From NCBI RefSeq assembly GCF_001865675.1, contig NZ_CP011319.1:4216001-4280000 (forward strand): 64,000 nt of DNA. Reading direction: 5' to 3'. The position numbers and the translations under genes are program-made. This document shows, in pieces, positions 33,947 through 41,719 of the stretch (position 1 is its first letter; every line of letters begins with the position of its first letter). Below the pieces are notes generated by a model. The model searched no databases. It was not told where the DNA came from and was given only the letters and a program-made list of their open reading frames with translations. This DNA comes from Janthinobacterium sp. 1_2014MBL_MicDiv (GTDB lineage Bacteria > Pseudomonadota > Gammaproteobacteria > Burkholderiales > Burkholderiaceae_D).

Positions 33947-34513
33947 TCAGTAGCCAAACTGGGTTTTTGCAGCCTTGACACAGTCGTCTTTGGCTGCGCC
34001 GGCTAATGCATCGCATTTTTCTGCTGCGACCTTGTACTCGGCTTTTCTTTTTGCTTCACGCGCATCGCTGCGCGCTTCGATGACTTTCTTGTCCGCCTTG
34101 GCATCGGCCAGGGCCGCCACCTTGGTGGACTTGGCCAGCTTGACGCAGACATCCTTGTCGTTGCCCGTCAGCGCATTGCAGCGCGCCAGGTCGACGTCGT
34201 AGTTGGCATCGGCAATCTTGATGCGCGCCTTGGTGTAGGCACGCAGGGTATTCGTGTATTGCGCCTGGGCCACCGCTTCATCGTAGGCGCGCACGGCCTT
34301 CGCTTCGGCGATGCAGACATCCTTCGGGTTGCCCGTGATCTTGTCGCATTCGGCGTGCGCCTGCTTGTAGTTCAGAGCTGCCTGTTCATTGGCCGCCTTG
34401 TAGGCCGCCTTCGCTTCCGGGGTGGCCGCCATGGCCTGGCCGCCCCATGCCGCACAAGCCAGACCGATGACGATGGCGGCGTAGCGTTTATGGTTCTGCA
34501 TCTTCTTGTTCAT
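33947..34513 (-). CDS. Secreted protein with three C-x10-C helical repeats
   Basis: 188 residues; the start at 34513 has GGGAG upstream. Signal peptide ends AMA|ATPEAK. Three copies of a module appear: CDKITGNPKDVCIAEAK, CNALTGNDKDVCVKLAK and CDALAGAAKDDCVKAAK, each inside long Ala/Lys-rich helices and each with Cys-x10-Cys. Paired cysteines would staple helical hairpins in the periplasm. The gene at 35491 carries one similar module. No known function. The palindrome at 34588 is 75-90 bp upstream, with TAAAAC centred 32 bp from it. Confidence 0.85.
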   Translation of the reverse strand: MNKKMQNHKRYAAIVIGLACAAWGGQAMAATPEAKAAYKAANEQAALNYKQAHAECDKITGNPKDVCIAEAKAVRAYDEAVAQAQYTNTLRAYTKARIKIADANYDVDLARCNALTGNDKDVCVKLAKSTKVAALADAKADKKVIEARSDAREAKRKAEYKVAAEKCDALAGAAKDDCVKAAKTQFGY

Positions 34514-34587
34514 CTGCTGCTCCCTGGTGGTGACAAGCATGTCTGCTTGGCATGACTACCGTTTTACGTGGATAGTCGCCACTCTTC

Positions 34588-34603
34588 TGTACGCTGCCGT
34601 ACA
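34588..34603. promoter_or_regulatory. Envelope-regulon palindrome, site 3
   Basis: TGTACGCTGCCGTACA; both six-base arms match perfectly. On the minus strand, TAAAAC (34566-34561) is centred 32 bp away, in front of the C-x10-C repeat gene at 34513. Confidence 0.65.
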
Positions 34604-34701
34604 CAAGCAATTTATTTTGAAACAAGCAGGCCAGTAAGGAGAAATAACAACGTTTCTGCGGAAATCGGGCGCCGGCGTGACCGTCCACACGCCAATAAGT
34701 G

Positions 34702-34717
34702 CGTGCGGCAGCGTACA
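34702..34717. promoter_or_regulatory. Envelope-regulon palindrome, site 4
   Basis: CGTGCGGCAGCGTACA, core GTGCG-N4-CGTAC. TAAGAT (34739-34744) is centred exactly 32 bp downstream, giving a leader of about 27 nt to the lipoprotein at 34778. Confidence 0.65.
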
Positions 34718-34777
34718 GACCGGGCATGGGGCCGTGGCTAAGATGGCGCTACACCCTCACCACGTCAGGAGAATAAA

Positions 34778-35224
34778 ATGAAAACCAACGCCACCTTGGC
34801 TGCACTGATGCTCGCCGCCACCGCTGTCCTCAGCGGTTGCGCCAACACCGGACCATCGCAGTCGCAGTATTACCCGGCCAATCAGCCTGAGTCCGCCAGT
34901 TACGGCACCGTCGATTCCATCCAGCTGGTGCAGGGCGGTGGACAAACCAGCGGCGCCGGCGCCGTGGTCGGCGGCATCGCCGGCGCCCTGCTGGGCAACA
35001 CCATCGGTTCGGGCGGCGGCCGCACGGCCGCCACCGTGGCGGGCGCCGTTGCCGGCGGCGTCGTCGGCAACCAGGTGGAGGGGCGCCGCCAGCAAGCGCA
35101 GAACTACCAGATCAGCGTGCGCCTGGACAACGGCGAATACCGCACGGTAGTGCAGGACAGCGCCCAGGACTTGCGCCCAGGCAGCCGCGTGCGCGTCGTC
35201 GACGGCCGCGTCTACCGCTATTGA
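34778..35224 (+). CDS. Glycine-zipper 2TM lipoprotein (SlyB/PcP type)
   Basis: 148 residues, AGGAG before the start. Lipobox LSGC. The glycine zipper spans about 55-105 (GAVVGGIAGALLGNTIGSGG, then AATVAGAVAGGVVGNQVEG). The C-terminal beta region YQISVRLDNGEYRTVVQD and the end GSRVRVVDGRVYRY are the SlyB-like part. Outer-membrane lipoprotein linked to envelope stress. It begins a short unit with the DUF3309 gene, closed by the terminator at 35447. Confidence 0.92.
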   Translation: MKTNATLAALMLAATAVLSGCANTGPSQSQYYPANQPESASYGTVDSIQLVQGGGQTSGAGAVVGGIAGALLGNTIGSGGGRTAATVAGAVAGGVVGNQVEGRRQQAQNYQISVRLDNGEYRTVVQDSAQDLRPGSRVRVVDGRVYRY

Positions 35225-35293
35225 TCATTCGGCGCGGCGGGTACGCCAGCCCGCGCCCCAGTTGCACCACATGCAAGACTACAAGGAGATACC

Positions 35294-35446
35294 ATGGGCA
35301 CCATCATTCTGGTCATTTTGATCCTGGCCCTGGTCGGCGTCCTGCCCACCTGGCCGCACAGCCGCAACTGGGGCTACGGCCCCAGCGGAATCGCCGGCCT
35401 CGTCGTTGTGATACTGATCCTGCTGCTACTCACGGGCAGGCTGTAA
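35294..35446 (+). CDS. DUF3309 small membrane protein
   Basis: 50 residues. AAGGAG is 7 nt before ATG 35294. Two hydrophobic segments (IILVILILALVGVLP and IAGLVVVILILLLLTG) flank the conserved polar loop TWPHSRNWGYGPS, the DUF3309 signature. Inner-membrane, function unknown; typical of stress-induced small proteins in beta- and gammaproteobacteria. It lies 69 bp behind the SlyB-like gene and is closed by a terminator. Confidence 0.9.
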   Translation: MGTIILVILILALVGVLPTWPHSRNWGYGPSGIAGLVVVILILLLLTGRL

Positions 35447-35471
35447 AAAGAGGCGCTACGGCGCCTTTTTT
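35447..35471 (+). terminator. Rho-independent terminator
   Basis: AGGCGC-TACG-GCGCCT followed by a T run; preceded by AAAAAG. It lies directly behind the DUF3309 gene and 20 bp before the next start. Confidence 0.9.
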
Positions 35472-35490
35472 ATTTCAAGGAGGAAATATC

Positions 35491-35793
35491 ATGACTATCC
35501 ACACCACATTCCTGGCCACCGTGCTGGCCTGCAGCCTGTCGCCATTCGCGCTGGCACAGACGGCCAGCCCGCAACCGGGCGACCCGGCCCGCTGGTACCA
35601 GGAAGACAGCACGGCCCAGGCCCAGCTGCGCACCTTGCGCAAGGAAATCGCCGCCGCCCTGGCCGAAGCCAAAAAAGCCTGTCGCCTGGAACCGTCCGCC
35701 ACGCGCGCCGCCTGCCTGAAGGACGCACAGGACACTTACCGGCAAGACATGGCCAACGCGGAAAAACTGCGCGTAGCGGCCCATCCGCAGTGA
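35491..35793 (+). CDS. Small secreted protein with one C-x10-C module
   Basis: 100 residues, strong AAGGAGG site. Signal peptide ends FALAQTA. The mature helix contains ACRLEPSATRAACLKDAQDT, with the same Cys-x10-Cys spacing and the same following Ala/acidic pattern as the three repeats of the protein at 33947. Probably a relative from the same family. The terminator just upstream limits read-through, so it may have its own promoter or rely on leakage. Confidence 0.8.
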   Translation: MTIHTTFLATVLACSLSPFALAQTASPQPGDPARWYQEDSTAQAQLRTLRKEIAAALAEAKKACRLEPSATRAACLKDAQDTYRQDMANAEKLRVAAHPQ

Positions 35794-35821
35794 GGGGCTG
35801 TTGCGACGCCGGACAAGATTG

Positions 35822-35949
35822 CAACGCCGGACAAAACCGTCGCGGGCGGAAGGTTGAGGTGGCCAAGTAGCACCTCTCCGTACTCAGTGCGGGCGCCGAG
35901 CCGGTGAGCATCGCAGGCCGCCCATACCGACGCGCGACAGGGGTGGACG
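35822..35949. repeat. Dispersed palindromic repeat, copy R4 (diverged)
   Basis: Same orientation as R2. It starts CAACGCCGGACAAAACCGTC, then GGTGGCCAAGTAGCACC, then TCCGTACT and GGTGAGCATCGCAGGCCGC, and ends GGGGTGGACGGG. A shorter GCGACGCCGGACAAGATTGC just before it (about 35803) looks like a duplicated end. It lies between convergent genes. Confidence 0.65.
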
Positions 35950-35956
35950 GGTGTCG

Positions 35957-37111
35957 CTAGGCGACGTCGCGCTCGTAGGGCGGCAACTCGTGCACCACGA
36001 GCGGCGTGTCTTCCGTGACAAACGCCAGCCAGCCGGCCGCCTTGATCGCGCGCAAGGCATCCTGGTAGCCCTGTTCCCAGCGCCACTCGATGGAGCCCTT
36101 GGAGAAATTGATGTCCTTGGCGGCCATGTGCCAGTCGCGGCCCGCGTACGGCAGGCGCACGATGTGCATGGTGCTGTCGCAGCCGAGCGCCACCAGCTCT
36201 TCCGCCTGCCGGTGGCTGTGCGCGTCGTCGGGCAGCCGGGCATACAGCTCACGCAATTTATGCTGCAGGGTATGCGTGTTGACGTAGTCTTCGATATGGC
36301 GCTTCGAACGCGAGGCGAACGTGACGTCCTTTTGCCGCGTCTGCACTTCATCGAGCGTGGTCGGCTCCGGCCCTTCCGAGCTCCACAAATCGACCATGAA
36401 GACCAGCGTGTCGACGTGGGGAGTATCGTCGAGCACGGTTTCCAGCGGCGTATTCGAATACAGGCCGCCATCCCAGTACAGGTCGCCATCGACGCGCACG
36501 CCGGCAAAGCCGGGCGGCAAGGCGCCGCTGGCGCGGATGTGGTCGGCCGTCAGGCGCTGCTTCTGGCTGTCAAAGCTGGTCAGGCTGCCGCATTTCACGC
36601 GCAGGGCATTGACGGTCAGGCGCATGCCGCCGGGCTGGTTCAGGTAATCGAAGTCGACCAGGTCCTCGAGCGTCCCGGCCAGCTCGCTCGTGTCGTAGAA
36701 ACTCGCTTCCTCCGGCTTGACGGCGATTCCGGCAGGAAACAGGCTGAACGCGCGTGGCTTGAAGAAGCCGGGCACGCCGCGCATGATGGTGTCGAGGGTG
36801 GCCAGCCAGATGTTCGAGCGGCGCTGCTGGTCGGACACGAGGTTCATGTCGATGCTGTCGCGGTGCGCGATGCGCTGCCAGAACTGTTTCAGGCGCACGA
36901 GGCGGTCTTCCTGTTTGTTGCCAGCCAGAATGGCCGCATTGATGGCGCCGATCGACGTGCCCACCACCCAGTCGGGCGCCAGCCCATGTTCGTGCAGCGC
37001 ATGGTAGACGCCGGCCTGGTAGGCGCCCAGCGCGCCGCCGCCCTGCAGCACCAGCACGATGCGCAGGCGCGAAGGATTCAAGGAATTGACCGGTGTCTTC
37101 GAATGCATCAT
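35957..37111 (-). CDS. Patatin-like phospholipase (with DUF3734-like C terminus)
   Basis: 384 residues. Oxyanion motif GGGALGAYQAG at about 24-34, nucleophile S53 in GTSIG, catalytic Asp in the DGG of DLYWDGGLYSNTPL. The last 120 residues (KDVTFASRSKRHIEDYVNTH, then GRDWHMAAKDINFSKGSIEW) match the extension found in proteobacterial patatins near PHB or stress genes. Cytoplasmic lipid acyl hydrolase. The start at 37111 precedes the fold; further upstream the frame is open but unlikely. The next element upstream is the IS. Confidence 0.9.
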   Translation of the reverse strand: MMHSKTPVNSLNPSRLRIVLVLQGGGALGAYQAGVYHALHEHGLAPDWVVGTSIGAINAAILAGNKQEDRLVRLKQFWQRIAHRDSIDMNLVSDQQRRSNIWLATLDTIMRGVPGFFKPRAFSLFPAGIAVKPEEASFYDTSELAGTLEDLVDFDYLNQPGGMRLTVNALRVKCGSLTSFDSQKQRLTADHIRASGALPPGFAGVRVDGDLYWDGGLYSNTPLETVLDDTPHVDTLVFMVDLWSSEGPEPTTLDEVQTRQKDVTFASRSKRHIEDYVNTHTLQHKLRELYARLPDDAHSHRQAEELVALGCDSTMHIVRLPYAGRDWHMAAKDINFSKGSIEWRWEQGYQDALRAIKAAGWLAFVTEDTPLVVHELPPYERDVA

Positions 37112-37233
37112 CAAGATAGCCCCTGTGTCCGCCGCGCGGAATGCGGCGTGAATCATTGTAAGGGATTGTGGCCCGCACTTGTGCGCGCGCTGGCGCCCGC
37201 GCGCGCAAGATGCCGGATGCTGGCGAAAAAAAA

Positions 37234-38294
37234 GGCTCTGTCCTCGGTAAATAGGGGAAATGATGGAATCATTCCCCGGCTGCGCTGTCTGACTCTGCAG
37301 ACTCACCATGCAGGGAGCAGATCATGCAGCCAGCCGAATGGATCAGCTTTATCGCGCAGTTTGCTCATCTGAGCAGACGCCAGCGGCAGGCTGGAATCGC
37401 CTTGTTGCAGGGCAATACGCCCCACGACGCGACCGTGGCGCTGCTTGAAAAAGTCGCGCAGACGCGCTTGGCCTGTCCCGCCTGCCACTCGGCTCACCTG
37501 CACCGACATGGCCATGCGCACGGCCTGCAGCGCTACCGCTGCGTGCCCTGCGGCCGCACCTTCAATGCCTTGACGAGCACGCCGCTTGCCCGCTTGCGCC
37601 ACAAGGCGCTATGGCTCGAGTATGCCGATTGCCTGCTCGACTCCGCCTCGGTGCGCCAGGCCGCTCTACAGCTGGGATTGCACCGCAACACGACGTTTCG
37701 CTGGCGCCACCGCTTTCTCAGCATAGCGAAGACGGACCGGCCGCATGGCTTGCATGGCATCGCCGAAGCTGACGAGCTCTACGTGCTGGAGTCGGAAAAA
37801 GGGGCGCGACAGATGACGCGTCCGGCCCGCCACCGGGGTGGCCGTGCGCACAAACGCGGCATATCCAATGAACAAGTCTGCATCCTGGTGGCGCGCGACC
37901 GCACCGGGCAAACCCTGGATTTCGTCACGGGCAAAGGGGCGTTGACGAAGGCACAGCTGCACCGCTGCCTATCGCCCGTGATCGACAAGGATATCCTGCT
38001 GGTCACCGATGAGCATGCGGCCTACCGGGCTTTTGCCAGCGAAGCGGGCATCAGCCACCAGACTGTCAACTTGCGCGCCGGCATCCGCGTGCAAGGCGCC
38101 GCCCACGTGCAGAACGTCAACGCCTATCACAGCCGCTTGCGGCAATGGCTACGGCCATTTCACGGCGTGGCGACGCGCTACCTGCCGAATTATCTGGGAT
38201 GGCGCTGGATACTCGACGCCAGGCGCATCCGTTCACCCGAAACGTTATTGAAAGCAACGTTGGGAGCATTCCCACACTTGACAATGACATAGCC
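37234..38294 (+). mobile_element. IS1595-type insertion sequence, complete, with poly-A target duplication
   Basis: 1061 bp. The left end GGCTCTGTCCTCGG and the right end (minus strand) GGCTATGTCATTG form imperfect terminal inverted repeats, matching at about 18 of 26 positions. Eight A stand on each side (37226-37233 and 38295-38302), an 8-bp target duplication as expected for IS1595. Joining the flanks restores the terminator of the minus-strand operon at 38344. Confidence 0.88.
37324..38292 (+). CDS. IS1595-family transposase
   Basis: 322 residues, intact. N-terminal zinc ribbon CPACHSAHLHRHGHAHG...YRCVPCGRTF, helix-turn-helix region (RQAALQLGLHRNTTFRWRHR), then the ISXO2-like DDE domain: EADELYVLESEKG, LLVTDEHAAYRAF, and HVQNVNAYHSRLRQWLRPFH before GVATRYLPNYLGWRW. 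The gene ends 2 bp before the right IS end. No frameshift, so the element may still be mobile. Confidence 0.93.
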   Translation: MQPAEWISFIAQFAHLSRRQRQAGIALLQGNTPHDATVALLEKVAQTRLACPACHSAHLHRHGHAHGLQRYRCVPCGRTFNALTSTPLARLRHKALWLEYADCLLDSASVRQAALQLGLHRNTTFRWRHRFLSIAKTDRPHGLHGIAEADELYVLESEKGARQMTRPARHRGGRAHKRGISNEQVCILVARDRTGQTLDFVTGKGALTKAQLHRCLSPVIDKDILLVTDEHAAYRAFASEAGISHQTVNLRAGIRVQGAAHVQNVNAYHSRLRQWLRPFHGVATRYLPNYLGWRWILDARRIRSPETLLKATLGAFPHLTMT

Positions 38295-38320
38295 AAAAAA
38301 AACGCCGTCGATGACGGCGT
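38295..38320 (-). terminator. Terminator of the DUF883/DUF1469 operon, IS insertion point
   Basis: On the minus strand: ACGCCGTC-ATC-GACGGCGT followed by eight T. The T tract is one copy of the IS target duplication, so the terminator keeps its function despite the insertion. Confidence 0.8.
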
Positions 38321-38343
38321 TCCTGCGCAACGGAGGCTGGCGA

Positions 38344-38682
38344 TCAGCGCTTGCGGCGCAGCCAGCCCGTGGCTATGGCGGCCACGGCCACCAGTATCAG
38401 GGCCGGCTTGACCAGCTTCTTGCGGCCGATGAAGGACAGCGCCGTCAGCACATACGGCATCGCGCCTTGCAGGCGCATGCCTCCCGGCGCCAGCAGGGAT
38501 TCGACGCGGTGGCCGGCAAAGCCGACAGCCGTCTCGACCACGCCCTGCAACAGCGAATCGGGGCGCAGCGCGTAGCCCACATTGGCGCGCGCATGCACGA
38601 TGCCCACGCGATACATCTCGCCCTGGGCAATGAGCAGGCGCTTGCGGGCGGCTTGCGCCGCCAGTTTGTCGTTATCCGACAT
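38344..38682 (-). CDS. YqjK-like small membrane protein
   Basis: 112 residues, GAGGAG before the start. Polar N terminus (MSDNDKLAAQAARKRLLIAQ), a probable amphipathic middle, and a hydrophobic segment KPALILVAVAAIATGWL before RRKR. Third gene of a unit whose first two products match E. coli YqjD and YqjE, so position and layout suggest the YqjK role; sequence similarity is not clear to me. Ends at a terminator. Confidence 0.75.
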   Translation of the reverse strand: MSDNDKLAAQAARKRLLIAQGEMYRVGIVHARANVGYALRPDSLLQGVVETAVGFAGHRVESLLAPGGMRLQGAMPYVLTALSFIGRKKLVKPALILVAVAAIATGWLRRKR

Positions 38683-38757
38683 GAATTCTCCTCGTAAGGC
38701 AGTGCGGAGCGGGCGGGCGCGGCGCCGGAACGCATCCGCGCGCTGCCCGCCAGCCGC

Positions 38758-39144
38758 CTACATCAGCATGTCGCGGTCAGCCTTCAATTCCGCCATGGTG
38801 GCCGGCATGGACAACTTTCCTTGACGCAGCATGGCGCGCGCATACATGACCAGACCGATGGCCAGCAGCACGAACACGACCGTCATGATCGCCAGGATCT
38901 TCCAGCCCAGGCTATCCCAGGCGAGGAAAACGACCAGCACGCTGCCGTAAGCGATGGCAAACAAGCCTGCCACCGTCGCCAGCGCGAAAATGACAATCAG
39001 CTGTAACACGTGATTGCGCACTTCCGACAGTTCGATGGTGGCCAGTTCCAGCCGCGACAACATCAGTCCGACGGCGTTTTTGGCCAGGCCGGTAACCGAG
39101 CCGATCAATCCCGGCCCCTGGTGAGACGTAGCAGACTTGTCCAT
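38758..39144 (-). CDS. Phage-holin-family membrane protein (DUF1469, YqjE-like)
   Basis: 128 residues, AGGAG before the start. Two strong membrane helices at about 45-68 (VLQLIVIFALATVAGLFAIA) and 80-103 (ILAIMTVVFVLLAIGLVMYA). The N-terminal GLIGSVTGLAKNAVGLMLSR and ELATIELSEVRNH are typical for DUF1469. Despite the family name it is a chromosomal stress protein. 18 bp behind the DUF883 gene. Confidence 0.9.
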   Translation of the reverse strand: MDKSATSHQGPGLIGSVTGLAKNAVGLMLSRLELATIELSEVRNHVLQLIVIFALATVAGLFAIAYGSVLVVFLAWDSLGWKILAIMTVVFVLLAIGLVMYARAMLRQGKLSMPATMAELKADRDMLM

Positions 39145-39162
39145 ATCGCTCCTGACAGTGGA

Positions 39163-39465
39163 TTACTTGCGGCCCAGGATGAAGCCGACCAGCACGCCGA
39201 CGCCAGCGGCGACGGCCACCGTGCGCCATGGGTTTTCCTTGACATAACCATCCGCCTGGGCAGCGATCTGCTTGGTGGCAACGATAGCCGATGCTTGCGC
39301 TTCATGCGCCTTGGCCAGCGCGGCATCCAGGGTCTTCATGCCCTTGACGCGGACTTCATCGGCTTTTTCGCCCGTCAGCGCGGCAGCGGCGCTGAACAGG
39401 GCTTGCGCATCCTTGACCAAGGTTTTGACATCGTTATTAACGGTGGTGATATTGTTTTCCAACAT
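39163..39465 (-). CDS. DUF883 family protein (ElaB/YqjD-like)
   Basis: 100 residues, AGGAG before the start. A long helix (NNDVKTLVKDAQALFSAAAA to about 60) and a C-terminal membrane segment WRTVAVAAGVGVLVGFILGR. In E. coli the tail-anchored YqjD and ElaB bind ribosomes at the membrane in stationary phase. First gene of the yqjDEK-like unit. No regulon palindrome found in its 58-bp upstream gap. Confidence 0.92.
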   Translation of the reverse strand: MLENNITTVNNDVKTLVKDAQALFSAAAALTGEKADEVRVKGMKTLDAALAKAHEAQASAIVATKQIAAQADGYVKENPWRTVAVAAGVGVLVGFILGRK

Positions 39466-39523
39466 GGTTTAGCTCCTTAGCTGTGGATGAATGTGGTTAC
39501 TATACCTACTTTACTCAAAAACA

Positions 39524-40060
39524 CTATTCCATTAGATCGCGCATATCATCGGCGTGCTCTTCCTCGACAGCCATGATCTTGATCAACAAATGGCGTGTCG
39601 TCGGGTCGCTGTCGCCAATTTTCACGATCATCTGGCGGTATGACTCGATCGCCACTCGTTCCGCGATCAGGTTGGCACGCACCATGCTTTGCACGTCCTC
39701 GGAGTCATCATACTCGGCATGGCTACGCGCGAGCAATGTTGCCGGATTAAAATCTGGCTTGCCATTCAATTGCACGATGCGCTCGGCCAGCCAGTCCGCA
39801 TGCTCCTGTTCCTGCTGCGCATGCTCGAGGAACTCGGCCTTGATGGTGCCATTGTCGCGTCCGCTCACGGTGTAGTAATGGCGTTTATAGCGCGCAATAC
39901 ACACGAGTTCCGTGGCCAGCGCCCCATTCAACAGGGTAATCAATTCCTGCCGGTTGCCCTGATAGCCGGCCGTCACGGCGCCGTCATCGAGGTTTTTGGC
40001 GGCGGCGCGGATGGCCGCCGTGTCGATGCCCGACGGAATCTCAACAGATGTTTGGGTCAT
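39524..40060 (-). CDS. Ferritin-like / bacterioferritin-type protein
   Basis: 178 residues. ATG 40060 is preferred because AGGAAG precedes it. Four-helix di-iron pattern: ELVCIARYKRHYY (E), EFLEHAQQEQEHADWLAERI (E and ExxH), NLIAERVAIESYRQM (E), MAVEEEHADDMRDL (ExxH). Ferritin-like proteins of this size oxidise and store iron or protect DNA. It precedes the yqjDEK-like unit on the same strand, 58 bp apart. Confidence 0.88.
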   Translation of the reverse strand: MTQTSVEIPSGIDTAAIRAAAKNLDDGAVTAGYQGNRQELITLLNGALATELVCIARYKRHYYTVSGRDNGTIKAEFLEHAQQEQEHADWLAERIVQLNGKPDFNPATLLARSHAEYDDSEDVQSMVRANLIAERVAIESYRQMIVKIGDSDPTTRHLLIKIMAVEEEHADDMRDLME

Positions 40061-40146
40061 GATGCTTCCTTTCAAGTCTTACGTGGGTATCCACCGGCCA
40101 GGAAGCGGCCGGTGCTGCCTTTCTATGCCGCGCCAGGCGGCGCAGC

Positions 40147-41046
40147 TCAACGGCGGGCGGGAATCGCCGTGTTATCTTCCGACAAGACGATTTCCACCCG
40201 GCGATTCAACTGGCGGTTGGCCGCGCTGTCATTACCGGCTGCCGGATACGCGGCGCCATAGCCCTTGGTGGCGATGCGGTCGCGGCTGATGCCCTGCTCC
40301 AGCAGCGCATTGCGCACGGATTCGGCGCGGCGTTGCGACAGTTCCAGGTTGTGCGCGGAGCCGCCCGTACTATCCGTGAAACCTTCGATCAGCACGGTAC
40401 GCTGCGGATTGTTTTTCAGCACGTCGGCCAGCTTGCGCGCCGTGTTCGCGCCATCGGCCGTCAAGTTCGCCTTGTCCGTGCCAAACAGCACGTCGCCCAG
40501 CGTTATCACCATGCCGCGTTCGGTTTTCTTGGCGGCCAGGTCGGCCAGCTGCACTTCCAGCGCGGCGGCGCGCGCCTGCGCATCGCGGGCCGACGCTTCC
40601 GCCGTCTGCGCCTGGGCCTTGGCCGCTTCCGCATCCGCCTGCGCCGCCTGGGCCCGTGCCGTCGCCTGGTCAGCCTGCTGCGTGCGCGCATCGAGGCGCA
40701 GCTGGTCGCGCTGCTTGCCTGCATTGGCGATGTCCGCCTCGGCCGCCTTTTGCTTGGCTACCTCTTGTGCGGTCGCAATTTTTTGCTTGGCCAGGTAGGC
40801 CAGCTTGTCGACTTTCTCGCTATCGTCCTGGCGCGTGGCGGCCGCGTTGGCCGCATCGAGCGCGGCGCTCGCTTCGCGGAATTCGCGTGGCGCATAGGTC
40901 GACACCATCGGATTCGACTGCGCCGCCATGTAGTCGCCGCGCGTCTGGTCGAGCAGGCTGGTGGTGGTCGGCGCGGAGCTGCAGGCGGCAACGAGGGCGG
41001 CCATGGCCAGCAGGCCGGGGATGGTGGTGTAGGTAGCTTTTTTCAT
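40147..41046 (-). CDS. OmpA-family lipoprotein with DUF4398-like and coiled-coil region
   Basis: 299 residues. Lipobox VAAC. N-terminal helical part (SNPMVSTYAPREFREASAAL, like DUF4398) continues as an Ala/Gln coiled coil to about 165. The C-terminal OmpA domain has GDVLFGTDKANLTADGANTA and LIEGFTDSTGGSAHNLELSQ. An outer-membrane lipoprotein reaching the peptidoglycan. It follows the DUF4398 gene by 15 bp. Confidence 0.92.
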   Translation of the reverse strand: MKKATYTTIPGLLAMAALVAACSSAPTTTSLLDQTRGDYMAAQSNPMVSTYAPREFREASAALDAANAAATRQDDSEKVDKLAYLAKQKIATAQEVAKQKAAEADIANAGKQRDQLRLDARTQQADQATARAQAAQADAEAAKAQAQTAEASARDAQARAAALEVQLADLAAKKTERGMVITLGDVLFGTDKANLTADGANTARKLADVLKNNPQRTVLIEGFTDSTGGSAHNLELSQRRAESVRNALLEQGISRDRIATKGYGAAYPAAGNDSAANRQLNRRVEIVLSEDNTAIPARR

Positions 41047-41061
41047 GATGGAATCCTGTTC

Positions 41062-41466
41062 TTATTGTTTCGGGGCTTGCTGGTTGGCACGGTCGAGCTC
41101 TTCGCGCATGACGCGGATGTTCTCGTTGATTTCATCGGCGGCCGTGGTGGCCTTGGCCGAATTGGCCTTGCTTTGCGCCAGCTTGGCATCCGCCTGCGCC
41201 TGGTCAGCCAGGTCGCGCGCCGTCTTGTAGTCGCGGTCCTTCAAGGCCTGGTTGGCCATGCGCATCTTTTCGCGGGCCGAACGCATTTCATCGGGTGCCA
41301 GGTCGGCGGCGCCGGCGCTGGCGGCATTGTCGACGGCGGCGCGCGAAACGGCCACATCGGCCGTGGCCGGCGTTTTCAGGCTGGAGCAGCCCGTCATGAA
41401 GACGAGGGCGGCGGCGCAGGCGGCCAGTGCGGCCAAGGGGGTTTTCAAGGAATCTCGGTTTGTCAT
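41062..41466 (-). CDS. DUF4398 lipoprotein
   Basis: 134 residues, CAGGAG before the start. Lipobox MTGC. DUF4398 helical hairpin: AVSRAAVDNAASAGAADLAP, MRSAREKMRMANQALKDRDY, LADQAQADAKLAQSKANSAK. It shares this domain with the next gene and the two likely act together at the outer membrane. Its upstream region has two regulon palindromes, though neither stands 32 bp from a clear -10. Confidence 0.9.
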   Translation of the reverse strand: MTNRDSLKTPLAALAACAAALVFMTGCSSLKTPATADVAVSRAAVDNAASAGAADLAPDEMRSAREKMRMANQALKDRDYKTARDLADQAQADAKLAQSKANSAKATTAADEINENIRVMREELDRANQQAPKQ

Positions 41467-41569
41467 TTTTCTTCTCCTGGAGAATGTATAAGCGGTGGGT
41501 ACCATGTGCATCTGAAATCAGGAACTGCGTTTGATGTATGACGTTATAGGCCCCGCCTCTGCGCATATC

Positions 41570-41585
41570 CGTTCGGTGCCGCACA
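41570..41585. promoter_or_regulatory. Envelope-regulon palindrome, site 5
   Basis: CGTTCGGTGCCGCACA, core GTTCG-N4-CGCAC. It lies between the divergent DUF4398 and AsmA genes, 105 bp before the former. On the minus strand a TATAAC hexamer is 42 bp from its centre. Confidence 0.5.
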
Positions 41586-41619
41586 TAGGGTAGGAAATCG
41601 ACAATACTCTCCGCGGCAA

Positions 41620-41635
41620 CGTGCGCCAGCGCACG
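41620..41635. promoter_or_regulatory. Envelope-regulon palindrome, site 6
   Basis: CGTGCGCCAGCGCACG, arms perfect. It lies 85 bp before the AsmA gene; the likely -10 there (TAGCAT, 41684-41689, extended by TG) is 59 bp from the palindrome centre. Confidence 0.5.
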
Positions 41636-41719
41636 TGCCCGCCAGCAATACATGAAACGAACCCGGCTTTGGAGCGATTCCTGTAGCATCGCAAATACTT
41701 GTCCAGAAAGAATCGCCCG

